Made by a program: the position numbers and the translations under genes | Part shown: in pieces, positions 49,451 through 61,041 of the stretch | Position numbering within the stretch: position 1 is the first letter of the stretch | Layout of the letters: each line of letters begins with the position of its first letter | Notes under the pieces: model-generated | Databases searched by the model: none | What the model saw: the letters and a program-made list of their open reading frames with translations, nothing else | What the model was told of the DNA's origin: nothing | Assembly (NCBI GenBank): GCA_020912385.1 | Contig: CP087211.1 | Coordinates: 2,232,001-2,296,000, forward strand | Direction: 5' to 3' | Length of the DNA stretch: 64,000 nucleotides | Origin: Neofusicoccum parvum | Lineage: Eukaryota; Ascomycota; Dothideomycetes; Botryosphaeriales; Botryosphaeriaceae

Positions 49451-50586
49451 AATGACCGGTCGCAAGGCGTGAGAGACAGGGAGGCCGGATGCTCGATTTA
49501 CTGTGGACCTGTCGGATTTAATATGAGCATAGCTGTGCAGTCTTGGCTGAAATTCAATACCGGGGCTCGATCCGACTGGGCGATGCAATCGAGTGATACG
49601 ATCTCCATATGGGGGGTGATTGGCGCAACCGAGTCCGAAGCGGACCCCGGTCTCTGAGTGTCCACCGCGCGTTCCCCACAACGATGCTGGATGCCACGTG
49701 AAAGCTCGCTTCCATAGGTGTTACCTTGGGTGAAGATGGTAGAGATTCGCGAGATTGGAAGAGGCGGTATATACAATTGGATCACTTTGTGGGCAGTGTG
49801 GGGACAATTGGAATGCCGATAAGCAGCCAGTGCGGCGCGGTTGCGCTATTTAGTAAATTTGTCTAGGGTCGTGCCGCTTCGCCGCGGAGCTCGCTCTTGT
49901 TCCAATATACGTTCCGATTTATGGGTATTGATTATCTCCGTGCAAACCTTCCTCTGTCTGATAGTCGGACTAAACTCACTTATCCCATCCATTGATTTTG
50001 AAGATGCAGCCTCACCCACACACTGACGACATGTTCAATGCTGACTACTATGCTCTGCAGGGAGTAGTACCCATTACTGAACGAATCTGCGACGTGGAAC
50101 TGCCGCTTTCCCCTAGACAGAGTAGAGTGTCAACAACTATTCTACGCAATCACGTGCTTTCTTTGTTTTGTACCGCTCTTTTTGCAGCGTCATGCTTATC
50201 CCTCTACAACTTATTTACTTTTGTTATACATTTTTCTGTTAATCCGGTTAACATGATAATAGCAATGTAGAGAGTCTGCAGCGTCTTCTCTTCACGCACT
50301 GTCTAACACAAAGTTTACCTTAGAAGGTACTTTGGCAATGCCCAAGTTCTTCCTGCCGGGCGGAAGGAAGACCACACGCGGCCGCAGGTATAAAGGCGCA
50401 TATATCTAGAAGAATAATGCATTCCAAGTCTTTAGTTAATGCAAGTTTGAGTCCTAAGACGAGAGACGCAAAAGTACTAGCCGATCACGGGATCTGCTGC
50501 GTCACCCGGATTTCTTGGCATAAGCATGAATCTCCCAGCCTCGTTTCTCTTTCACAGAGTCATCAAAAATACGGATCATTCTCAAA
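49451..50586. other. divergent intergenic between P450 and SesB-like gene
   Basis: 1.1 kb, moderately AT-rich, with no gene. It holds the promoters of both flanking genes. Short open frames only. Confidence 0.45.
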
Positions 50587-53330
50587 ATGAATCTCAACCC
50601 TGCTCATGGGCCTCCTGCCACATCCTCGATGAAATCCGTTGTCTTCCGCGTGCGCGGGATCTCCATCGACGGGCGCAACAATACGGAGCTCAAATCAGCC
50701 TTGTCAGCCGCTATCAACTCGCGCCTTGTGGAAAATGAGCGGTCTGAGATTGATGTCTCGGTCAACATAGTGGCTTCTTGCTATAGTCCGGAAAAAATGG
50801 TTGGGTTGGTGGATTTCCGCGGAGGTGTACCCTCATTCCTCTCCTCTGCGCTCAAGGATCCCCAGAAGGAGCTTCAGATGGTGATGGGCGAGGCTGACAT
50901 CACTTTTGACTGCAATTTCTTTGATTTCACTCAGCTCTACAATGTGAAGCAACCAATCAACGCAGAGTAGGTAGCTTGCTTCTCTACAAAACCCGAAAGA
51001 TGGCTTACACATCATAGCGTTATCGCGATAACAGGACTTGACGGACATGCTTACGGGTCATGGAGAGGGAAAGGACCTCTATCACGCATGTGGCTACGAG
51101 ACTTTCTATCAAAAGACCTTCCCCACAGCCGTGTGATGACGTATGGCTACAACTCGAAGTTGACTGGCGGTAGCCGAGGTCTTGAAAGAATTCTAGACTA
51201 CGGAAGGAACTTCATTGAAGAAATCAAGCAAATCAGGAGCACAGATGAAGTATATTACATACCCTTGGAAAGACACAGCTTACTGAGTAGTTCAGGAAAC
51301 GAGGCGACCCCTGATATTCATTGCACACAGTTTCGGCGGCATCATACTGGCTCATGTGAGTGTATCTACGGGTGTCAAATACTGTTTCTGATGTACTATA
51401 GAGCATGGTCAAGGCCTTCCTATCAAAGGATGAACGCAGCGAGATGATCTACGCAGCGACCTATGGCATTCTCTTTTTCGGTACACCACACAAAGGTCTT
51501 CTTGTTGACGACATTCGGAGACTAGTTGCTGGCAACGACCATCCAAGGCACGGCTTGCTTGATCAAATTCAGCTAAAGTCCGATTCTCTCTCCAATCAAT
51601 TGGCAGATTTCAGGAACATCATTCAAGATCGAAAGATTGCCAGCTTCTACGAGACGGAGCAAACACGGCAGCTAGTGTTTGTAAGTACCTAGAGCCCTCA
51701 GATCGACATTGGCTAACAAAATTCAGAACTCTGAAACCGTCAGATGGGAGCGTACAGGAGAGTTCATCACAGCGGTAGATATAGACTCTGCGCTCCTACA
51801 GCTACCCGACACGGTGGAGAAAAAGCTTCCCGTTCGCGCCAACCACTCGACAATCGTGAAGTTCGACTCAAAAGAGAATGGAGGATATAGGGCAGCCATC
51901 GCTTTACTCCAAAAGTTTGAGGATGATGCACCCCAGACGATTGAAGCAAGGTTTGCTCAACATCAGGTCTTACGTAGGTTTACCACTAGTGATTATAGAC
52001 AGACACAAGAGTGATTGACAAATAAAACAGCCTTCAAAATTACACCGCCGACAGGTTCTGAGTCCAGCACTCATATGACTCCAGAGTTCCAGGAGCCCAA
52101 GCCGGGTTCAACAGAGATGACATTTACTCAATCGAACGTCGAATGCCTTTCTATGAGAGCATATGAGCTCTTCGTTCGGTTGAAGGACATGAGCGATGAC
52201 GTACACCTTACGCTCAAAAAGCTCAATCTGCCTCTTTTCAGCTTCAAATGCGCTCTTGATCACCTGTCAAGAAGGGTGAACATCCTCCTGACACACGAAA
52301 ATCAATCAAAGAAGCTGGACGCCACAGTCAGCGAATTCGCCACAACGATCAGCAGCTTGCAGAGTGCAATCGAAAGAAGCGAGAATTTACGTGTCCCGGC
52401 AGACGAAAATACTGTCTCAATTCTACGCACTAATTTAGATTGTCATGCCACAACTGCTCAAGCTCTGATCGATAAAGTCTTCGGGTAGGACTAAAATCCA
52501 AATTTCGCAGTTTCCGCCATACTGATATACCTCGCAGGTCGACTTCAGCGGAATCGAGCATCTTTGGGTCAAGAATTGGATCGTCGAGTTCTTCATCACG
52601 AGCATCCGAAATGGACCAAAGCTTCAGGTCAAGACAAAGGAGCCTCTTACACACCCCAGATAAAAATTACCAGAATCCGGTGAAGCGATTTCTTCAGCTT
52701 GATCGGCCAGCACCTCACGATGCTCCGGGTACTGGATTCTTCACAATAATGGCCAACCCTATTTCTTTAGCCGCCCATCATGGTCCGATTCTACCCAACT
52801 CAGCCCAATTGTCGGGTCTGTTAAACAGGGAGTCCGAGGAAATACGGATGGATACTGAGATGGGTGCAGAAGAAGTCAACGTAGCAGAGCAGAGCATCGG
52901 GACACTTGACCACGTGTCACGTATCAACCGAAGACGGGCTATTGCATCTTGTGATGCTGAAAGAAGAATCCAACGGCAGTCAGAGCGTGTTCGCCGTGTC
53001 CCTCCAATTCTTCCATTCCCGGGAGCCACTCCGACGGTCAAAAACCCCGCATCACCTGGAAAGTGGGCGGAGCGACTTCGGTCCGTTCTACCGCCGAAAC
53101 CAAGCAGTAGACGAGAATCACCAAAGGAACTGATCAAATGGCTTCGGCAGCTCAACGTTCAAATTTCAAGAATTCCTTCAAAAACTGCGCGCCGAAACTT
53201 CAGAGATCACTTGGAGAAGGACTGGCAATTCCTAGAAATCATGACACGGGCGAAGACCGAATTTGGAGTATTTGTGCAGGTCCGGAAAGAACTGGAGGTG
53301 TATCAAGATGACAAAGAGGACGATATGTAA
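50587..53330 (+). CDS. SesB-like alpha/beta hydrolase with helical and basic C-terminal regions
   Basis: Seven exons, join(50587..50966, 51018..51249, 51296..51355, 51402..51680, 51727..51973, 52031..52484, 52538..53330), give 814 residues. The N-terminal ~125 residues (SVVFRVRGISIDG) form a small domain often found before the hydrolase. The lipase-like domain has DVIAITGLDGHAYGSW (first strand and oxyanion region), the nucleophile serine in FIAHSFGGIILAH, ILFFGTPHKGL and, near its end, a possible catalytic His in RANHSTIVKFDS. This matches the SesB/DUF676-like hydrolase domain used as an N-terminal effector of some fungal NLR-like proteins. Here no NACHT or NB-ARC follows. Residues ~430-590 are predicted helical and the last 230 are Ser/Arg-rich and uncharacterised. 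Role in cell death or lipid hydrolysis is inferred. Confidence 0.83.
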
Positions 53331-53434
53331 CTCAGCCAATGGATTTCGTTGCTAAGAGAAGCATCTCCATGTTCCAGGCAATCTAGGTGATATGAAAATG
53401 GTGGAGCCTCACTAGATCCTGACCTTTTACTAGG

Positions 53435-55455
53435 TTACAACCTCATCTCCTCGACAGACCTGAATTGCGACCGCCCATCCTTCACCTCAAGCATCACGAC
53501 GGGCACATTGACCTTGTATGTATTCTCTCCTGGAAGGTTCATCGGAGCAGCAAACCCTGCTACGCGTGTAAAACGGCCATCGCAGGTCGGGCACCTTTTG
53601 AGTTGCTCAACTGCAGCGACACATACACTGCAGAACTGATGATTGCACGGACGAATACTATGATCGACAGTTAGTGGACTCTGCTAGACGATAAGACAAC
53701 GAGTTTTCTTACACGCAGTCGCACAGCCTGGTGCTGCAGGTCTGACACTTTCTGGGCTTCAATGGATCAATGTCTTCGCCATGATCCTCCGTGACCCCAG
53801 CTTCTCTGTCCATATTGCTCACGCTCTGGACGGTCGCCAGCGTTTGAGATGGTTCCAGCCTTCCATCCGGCTCCTCATCAACTAGCCAGAACGGCTGCCC
53901 CGCGTCGGCATACGATTTCGCTGTGACAGGTGTTGGAGGCGGCACTATATGAGTAGCAGCCTCAAAAGTAGCGGAATCGAATATTTGGACATTTACGAGT
54001 CGGGTTCGTTCCTTGTGCCAGTCACTGCGGGAACCAAAGTCCTTTTGGATGTCTTGTATGAGTTTTCCGCCTGCCGCAATGCCCATTTGCTGTACAATGT
54101 CTCTCGTCGCTTGTATCGGCTCAGAGGTGTCGAAACTTGAATCCCGTGGATTTTCCGATGCTTCAATTGATGGACTTGAAATTTTAAACTGCGCGGACTG
54201 TGGGAGTGCCGCGGAGGGAGGGGCAGGGGAAGAGACCATATCGTAGCCAGCATCATTCAACCGGAAATACGGGTCGAAGTCGAAATCATCGAGTATCACA
54301 CGTTTATCATTGAAAGAAATGGCCTCATCGTACCAAGCCTAGGGAGATCGTCAGTTATCATAATCAGTTGTCAGTATGCCTTCTATTCTTACACTCAGGT
54401 TGATTTCGTCATCATTCGTTTGGTCCTGAATCTCATTCACGAGATCTGCAACCTTTGGTTTGCGAGGTCGGTGATCCCACTCCATCACTATCCTCGTTCC
54501 AATGGAAATCTCTTTACTATGACAAGTTTCGTGAATGTTGAGTGATGGTAGGTCGGGTACGGAAAATCGAGCATCATTGTAGACTTTGTCGGGGACTCGG
54601 GGAGTGATTTCGATTTGAAGACCACCAATCTTTTCTTCCTTTGTGACTTGGCCCTCTACCGTATAGCCGCTGCCCACTAGAGAGGTGATAGAGCTGTTAG
54701 CGTCTGTTTTACAGATAATTGGACCTGAGAGCTCTTACATGGCATGGCTACAAATTGCCGAACAACACCTGGCTCGACAAGAATGCCATCAATCCAATCC
54801 TGTCCTGGAACAACGACGTAGTCCTGTGTGTCTGAGACTTCCCTGATCAAAAGTCCGGTGATTGCATTAACTTCTCCAAGATTGACTCTCAATGCGTATT
54901 CAGTCGGGCCACGGCTATCAAGGTGCTCAAAAGCCTCGAACTCGATCCACAGAGCTTCGCGTTGCCACATGGGAAAGAAAACTCCACCTTTGGAGACAAC
55001 ATCCCGGGGTAGGATGCGACTGAAAGCATTGACGTTGTAGAGAGGGAACGTTCCGCAAGACGATGGAAGTGGATGGAGCTTGTTGTCATCTGGAAGGCGG
55101 CTAAAGGGAAATCACTATTAGTCTTTCCACATTCGAGAAGCCATCCTTACATTGTCCTGTGGAATCTGATTTCCAAGTTTCCGTCTACAACGAGTGTCTT
55201 CGACGCTGCCGTGCCTGAAGAACTCAGCTTCGCAGATACCGGTTCTTTGGGGAACTCAAGATCTCTGAAGGATTTGAAAGTATCATGGACGTTGATTTTT
55301 CCTTCGAAGAAGTCTGAGGATCCATCAACGACCTCAATGAGCCTATGCCTATTTGGTGCCTCGATTTCTTGCTTGATTCGCAGGTTCTTGGTCTCATTTG
55401 GCATCTTCCGGAGAAGCCCATCAGGCTCATCGTGATCTACCATTTTCTTTAGCAT
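53435..55455 (-). CDS. RING-finger protein with conserved fungal N-terminal domain; N-terminus apparently frameshifted
   Basis: Exons complement(join(53435..53657, 53713..54338, 54393..54676, 54739..55100, 55151..55455)) give 599 residues from the first in-frame ATG. All junctions are GT-AG and phases agree. The central region (LPSSCGTFPLYNVNAF, FFPMWQREALWIEFEAF, VVPGQDWIDGI, PGVVRQFVAMPLGSGYTVE) belongs to a widespread fungal protein family of unknown function. The C-terminus is a RING-HC finger: KCQTC, RPCNHQFCSVC and RCPTC. It is completed only by the last intron, so it is easily missed. A likely E3 ubiquitin ligase. Coding sequence continues upstream of the ATG but in a shifted frame (see 55494-55619). 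It converges on the SesB-like gene, with 104 bases between stop codons. Confidence 0.8.
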
Positions 55456-55493
55456 TTCCTGTTCGGCGGTAAGAATAGTTCTCGTTACATGCC

Positions 55494-55619
55494 TTTCAGG
55501 CGGGCGATAAGATCAGCCAGATTGGTGCCTGGGTCAACATCGAGAAAAGCCTCGCTTTTTTCATTCTCATCTTTTCGAGAGCTTTTCTTCGGCCACAGGC
55601 CTTGGATTCTGAGCTTCAT
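55494..55619 (-). pseudogene. probable original N-terminal end of the RING gene, separated by a 1-base frameshift
   Basis: ATG at 55619 opens 41 well-composed codons starting MKLRIQGLWPKKSS and ending LADLIARL. The frame then hits TAA two codons after the AAA at 55494-55496. One extra A at that run would continue smoothly into the frame of the RING gene (reading RHVTRTILTAEQEML). I found no splice-site pair that restores the frame. It is either a real frameshift, a sequencing error, or an intron of unusual type. Confidence 0.5.
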
Positions 55620-56438
55620 GTTGGTGACCTCCACAAGAGTGTAGCGGCGATGCAGCGAAGGAAAAATTCATGAGTATGAGTGCGAACAACCGATGGCTTC
55701 GAAAGCTCTTTTGTATGCGAGGCTGAGTAGGCAACAGCGCTTGCACATGTTTTCCAGCCTCGTCCGATCATGTCATCAACTCCGATGGAGCCAATCAACG
55801 CGCGAATGCTACGTGTTACTGCATGTAAGCCTCGATGAGGTCAATGAACACGAACCGCTGATAAGGGAATTGTCGCAGATGTGGATGCATTCCTACATTT
55901 CTTCCGAAGACCGCAAGAATCCACGCCTCGTTGATATATCAAGTCACGGGAACGGCTTGCAGTACGATACAACAGTCGGCTGTAAGCGTATGCAGGCCGC
56001 CCCGCTTGGTGCGGGCAGCTTCCCGCAACTTCCAACGTCTGATAGGTGCGGCACGGGCCGTTCACGTTACACAAACCGTCATTTCGCGGGGTAATAGCAG
56101 CGAAGATCGGATGTTCGCCTTCAGTGGTCGCATTTGACTTTGTGCCAACAGCACAGCGTCTGTGGATAATCAAGTCAGGACATGGTCGGCGCGAACCGTT
56201 TGCCGTGACCCCTTTGCATCATAGGCGGGAATTGGTAACACAACGACCAATATGCAAATACACATTGTTCAGACTTCACAACGGCCAACACTTTAGATGC
56301 GCAATATTTTGTCTCGCTAGTCATTATGAACAAACAGCGAACGAAAGTAAGAGGCAAAGTGCTGGTCCAGCCATCAACTGCAGCCTGGCAGGACGAATAT
56401 CGTATGTACCTCCTTCATCCAATGAAGCCGGCACCCTC
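55620..56438. other. intergenic
   Basis: About 0.8 kb with the promoter of the RING gene and the cutinase 3' flank. Open frames at 55693-56094 and 56046-56702 (plus) overlap the cutinase 3' end and lack coding character. Confidence 0.45.
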
Positions 56439-57236
56439 CTAAGCAGCAACCCTGCTCTGAATGAACTTCGCCGCAGCCGGAGCATCAGCACCGTAGCCCA
56501 AGTGGTTCAACATGCTGCTCGACTGATCACCACCCGACGACACCATACCGCTCAGCGCGCTTACGCCACCAAGCCCGCAGACAGGATCACCCTACACAAG
56601 CACACCCGAATCAGCCTTCACGCACCCTCACCACCTCGCCCGCACATCCGCCAGGCGAACAACAAAAAAAAAGCCAACTCACCGTCGCGCAAAACGTCTT
56701 AAACTTCTCCGCCGGAATCCCCTGCAACTTCACGCTCTTAAACGGATCCCCAAACGTCACCGCCGCCGCCACCTTGCCCGCGTTCGCGCCCAGCCGCGTC
56801 GCCGTGTTGTGCACGAGCATGGCGCCCTGGCTGTAGCCGGACAGCACGAGCTTGGTGTCGGGGCAGGAGCTCAGCACCTGCTGGGCGGCGGCGAACATGG
56901 CGGCGGTGCCGGCGCCGCCCGTGGGCGCGATCTCGGTGAAGATGCCGCCGACGTCGGCCCCGTAGCTGACGCCCTGCACCGCCACGTTGCCGGCGCCCAG
57001 CGCCTGCCCCAGGTCGGATGCGAGGCCCGGCCCGACCACGCTGCCCATCGTGGGCAGCTCGAATGTGCCTGGTGAGGGGTGTTAGTGGGGGTGAGGGGGT
57101 GGGGGTGGGGAGGCGCACCGCGGGCGAAGAGGACGGTGACGGCTTTGCAGCTGCCTGAGGCGGCTTGGGGCGCTGGAACGGGGGCGCTGGAGGCGAGGGC
57201 GGCGAGGGTGGTGGTGAGGAGGGTGGTGGGCTTCAT
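56439..57236 (-). CDS. cutinase (secreted serine esterase)
   Basis: Exons complement(join(56439..56591, 56683..57068, 57119..57236)) give 218 residues. A signal peptide (LLTTTLAALASSAPVPAP) is followed by the cutinase fold: TVLFARG, FELPTMGSVVGP, VQGVSYGADVGG, the nucleophile elbow GYSQGA with S119, FGDPF and GDPVC with D170. The catalytic His lies in LNHLGYGADA (H198). The Asp-His interval is about 14 residues longer than usual. That excess is bounded by GTAAGC and ATCAG at 56523-56564, a 42-base phase-0 segment. Splicing it would give 204 residues and canonical spacing, so I think a fourth exon is likely. Cutinases hydrolyse plant cutin polyesters outside the cell. Plant association is inferred. 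Confidence 0.93.
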
Positions 57237-58803
57237 TTTGGGTGGGGATGGGAGGCGAGGAGGGAGACGTCAGGTCCTGAGGACGAAGTGGAGGGGGGGG
57301 AAGAATGAATGGAAGGAGCTGCCGGAACTTGCGGAGCTGGTCGAAGTGAGAGACGGTGGGGACGAAGAGAGAGGTGTCGTCCGGAGCGTGGATGGAACAA
57401 AGCATGTAGGCGACCTCTTGGCGCCTTATATGTAGACTGAGTAGGAGCAAGACATGGTAGAGGAGCCTCGGGATCACTGAACGACTTCTCCTGGAGCACA
57501 TGGGATGGCCATGGATTTGCTGTGCCTGGTGCCTCGGTGGCTGCTTCTGCTACGAGGCTGTGTTTCCCCTTGCACATAAAGTGTGTACAACCCTATATCG
57601 CAGTGGATCCGTTGTACCAGAGCGGGGAGAGGGTTGGCCTGACGCTGCCTGTTTTGGGCTGGCCGCTGCCTGATGTTTGCTAGGCCGCCCTTGGCTCACG
57701 AGAGGAGAAGGCGGGTGAAACGGACGGTGGTGAGTTCTAGAGTCAGCGGGCCAGTGTTTTGCGTCTCGCCTACCGTCTACACCAGCACGATAGTGCGAAA
57801 GGCGGTCGTCGATCCCTAGCGCGAGGCCAGCGGTAAGGCGGCTGGACCTCATCTATTGCGCACAGCGATGGCGGGGAGATCCCTCGCTAGCGCGAGCTTG
57901 GCCTGACCGACCAGCAGGATTTGCGCGCCTGGGTTAATCTTTTCCAGGCCAATGGTGAGCCAGAAGAGCGTTTCGGAGCTCGCTATAGCCGTTTCGGACC
58001 AGCGACGACCCTGCAGAGCCTGCCGAGGGCGTTGCCAAGGGGCGGGCGTATCCGAGGCTGATACTCAAAGAGGTAGTGGTAGCGGTGCTGACCGACGTTC
58101 TACCTTATCGCGAGCACCCGTCGCTTGGTCCTCGGAGCATGCTTCCTGGCAATGCCCTAGGCGTCGGAGCTTCGGTTCCTGTTTTGTGGGTCTGCAGTGG
58201 TGTTTTGAGCGCAGGCGAGACAGGAGGAGCGCCGTGGTGACCGGGTTTCGAGCGGCTCGAACTGCTTCCGCATGACCACTGCAGAATCCCTGCCATTTGC
58301 CAGCGCGCTTCTGGACGAATGGGATAGCGCTCTTGTTCACTGTTTCCTCGGCTTCCAGAAACCCGGACATGGCTGTGTGGGCGTTTTCTGGTAAGTTTGA
58401 TAGGGAAAGACAGACGCGCGTTGCGCAACCGGCTCAAACAAACTCTCTTCACCTGTTGATTGTTCAACGAGGGTCTTTCACCGAGTTGCTGATTCTGGTG
58501 GACACCTCAAGACTGATGGGCTCGGTGCGACTGGGGGCGATCGAGGAGCACTGCCGACCTTCCCTGCCGCGAAGTTTGGTCTCGTGGGCGTCCGTCTTCA
58601 CATGTATGTACGGTTAGCTTGCTCTCGGCGATCAGTGTCTGGATCCTACAGGCTGCAAGCAGAGATTAATATTGTCGCCAATGCAACGTCATGATAGGTT
58701 GAATGCTCTACGATTTGCCGTCTTCAGTAGTCCAAGCACCTTTGTAACGCATTAAAGCAACTTCGCGCTAAGGCCCGGACCTGCACCACATTCACACCAT
58801 CAT
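57237..58803. other. intergenic, 1.6 kb
   Basis: It holds the cutinase promoter and the 3' flank of the lyase gene. No gene is seen; open frames on both strands around 58065-58617 overlap one another without family resemblance. Confidence 0.45.
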
Positions 58804-60189
58804 TCAAGCAGAGTTCTCCGCATGTGTGAGAGTCTCCCATCCCACAAAGAGATAATTGGTGCCCGCAGGGCGCTGGTCCTTGGTCAATTTCTCGGTATTG
58901 GTCATGGCCATGCCCAGGCGGTTGTGCAGGGCGTTAAAGCCAACCTCAGTGACTGGAATAAACTTTGTCAGTCTCTTACTCGCATGTCGGTGACAGCTGT
59001 CAAAAACGTACTGGGACCCAGGTGATCCTTCAGCGAGCCGCCGCAAAGCCAGCTGGGAACTGCCGTGCCCTCCTCGAACTGCGCGTGGAATCCCAAGGCG
59101 TACCTCAGCCGCTCCCCAACATCGCCCGAGTACAGATCGGTGCCCTGGATGCGCGCCGTCTCGGCGACGTGTGAGATGGATGAAATGCCGTAGCCGGTGT
59201 GCGTCAGGTCGCGGCAGGTCTCTTGCGCAATGCCGTTGGCCTGGAACGTGCTCTGACCTTGCCAGTACTTGATGATCTTCTCCTTGGTGTCGAGGCCGCT
59301 GCCTGGCGCGGCTTTCGGGTAAGACCCATCGGACAGGAGATACACATATGCGGGGACGCGACCGAGGAACTTGGTCATAGCGGCGTCGTAGGCGCTCTTG
59401 TCTTCGAGGAAGACGGAGATGCCAATGGCGGCCTCCAGCATAACTTCGCGACATATCAGTATCTTCGAGACGCATCAAGATGGAATGTCCCTGGCTTCAA
59501 ACGACCTGAGGATCACTCACCCAACTCCCAATTGCCATTGCTGTTGCTACCCTTGGCCACGGTCGGCAAGTACACATTCCGCAACATGGTCTCGAATTTG
59601 CTGATGCTCGCCTGCGACCACCCCGCATCGCTGTACCTGATGATCTCGGCCGCCCTCGCCCAGACGGCACCGGACCACCCCGTCTGCAGCGGAGCGTTGC
59701 TGTTCTGTGACCGCCGTCAGCATCCGCGCTCCACCTCGCCGTCGCGTCGGATCATCGACTCACCGTGTGCGCCTTGATGACGCCGCTCCACGCATCGAAG
59801 TACTCAATCGCCTTGCTGGCGTACTCGCTCTTCTTCTCCACCACCCACGCCAGCGCCATCGCGTACGCCGCCAGCGCGTCCTGGCGCTCGGCCGAGCATC
59901 CGATGTTTGGCGTCGAGGTCGGCCCGCACTCGACCGTCGCGACCGGGCTGGGCTTGCGCGTCAGGGAGGCCAGCGAGTCGGACTTCATGGCCTTGTAGGC
60001 GCCGCTCCATGGCTCGGCTGAGGCGGCGACGCGGGAGGCCACGAAGGAGAGCTGTGGGCCGGAGACGAGGACGCCGGGGTGGGCGAAGGTGGATGGGGCG
60101 CGGGGGGTGATGTCGAGGGGGGAGGCGTGGGCGGAGGAGAAGAGGAGGGGGATGGCGGCGAGGAGGATGCGCGGGGTTGAGAAGATCAT
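58804..60189 (-). CDS. secreted alginate-lyase-like polysaccharide lyase
   Basis: Exons complement(join(58804..58952, 59012..59443, 59521..59704, 59764..60189)) give 396 residues. A signal peptide (FSTPRILLAAIPLLFSSAHA) is followed by an alginate_lyase-type alpha/alpha barrel: FAHPGVLVSGPQL, DALAAYAMALAWVV, the toroid segment NGNWELVMLEAAIGI across an intron, and QETCRDLTHTGYGISSISH with VAETARIQG. The last phrase matches the conserved RD..H...G....AETA..QG core of PF05426. The final exon has NALHNRLGMAMTN and is reached through the 59-base intron. Such fungal proteins are annotated as chondroitin AC/alginate lyase superfamily; the real substrate (uronic-acid polymer) is unknown. With the cutinase upstream, a role in extracellular polymer breakdown is plausible. 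Confidence 0.88.
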
Positions 60190-60950
60190 TTTGGCTGTGG
60201 TGTGTGAAGGCAGATGAGATGTCTGGTGTTGGTATGCTCTCTTGTCTCCCTTTTATGTCAACCATCACTTCCATCGTGATCTTCATCATGGAAGACATGG
60301 TGGTGGACAGTGGCTAAATGGGGAATCATCAGTAAGCTAAATACGATCTTGTACGACGAGTCTGTCCAAATGAGTGACAGGCTAGACAAAAGAGTAAGCA
60401 CAGCTGAGCCATATGAGTAGAAACAAGCAAAGGCTTGCAATTAGCGTATTTGCTTAACCACGACATAGTCTCCGACCTTCCTGTTTTGGTTAATCTTGTC
60501 TGTGGTAAGCATTCATTCCGACGCTGCTTTATGGGAGCGTTATGACATAACACTTCTTCCCCTGCGGCGATGCGAACCTCTGTCAGTTCTAACATATGAT
60601 GCCAGTGGGTGTAAACAGATGCTGCAACCCATGTAAGGCCAGCTCCGGGATTTGATCTGCGTACCAACAGTCTTGGAGAGTTCAGCCCTCTTTCGCCAAA
60701 GACCATGCACCTGCGTTACGTGACCAGCATTCACATCGTAGCAAGACTGCCACCAACTGCTCGTCATACAGGCACGGGTCAGCTGGGGACTTGATGAACC
60801 AGGGCGGAGGTTGATCAGCTCATCAGCCGCACTCTCCGCCCCCAACTCACCCCCAGCAGTTCTGCTCCACCCGCTCCACAGCTGCAATCTCCCTTCCTGA
60901 GGCCAACACGCCGCTGCCTTTCCCATCCATCTAGCACAACCTGCTGAGCG
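60190..60950. other. intergenic, lyase promoter
   Basis: No gene seen. Bases just upstream of the lyase ATG contain short repeats of TGG and CAT type. The tRNA gene begins at 60951. Confidence 0.45.
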
Positions 60951-61041
60951 TCTTCGATGGTCTAGTGGTGATGATTTCCGCTTGTCAAAGCATCTGCTCT
61001 AGCAAGCGCGGGAGACCGGGGTTCGATTCCCCGTCGGAGAG
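60951..61041 (+). tRNA. tRNA-Asp(GTC): tRNA-Asp (GTC) with a 19-base intron
   Basis: The cloverleaf is complete. The acceptor stem TCTTCGA pairs with TCGGAGA and has one T-G pair. The D arm is GGTCTAGTGG, the anticodon stem TCCGC/GCGGG with loop TTGTCAC, and the T arm CCGGGGTTCGATTCCCCG. Anticodon GTC (60984-60986) reads aspartate. A 19-base intron at 60988-61006 sits one base 3' of the anticodon, the canonical position. B box GGTTCGATTCC is present. A TTTT terminator follows at about 61053. Confidence 0.95.

Noticed and set aside
55441..55530. A normal GT-AG intron explaining the frame change in the RING gene
   Set aside because: The only nearby donor (GTAACG) joined to any nearby acceptor gives a stop codon within a few residues.
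56046..56702. 218-codon plus-strand open frame
   Set aside because: It overlaps the cutinase 3' end in antisense and has no family signal.
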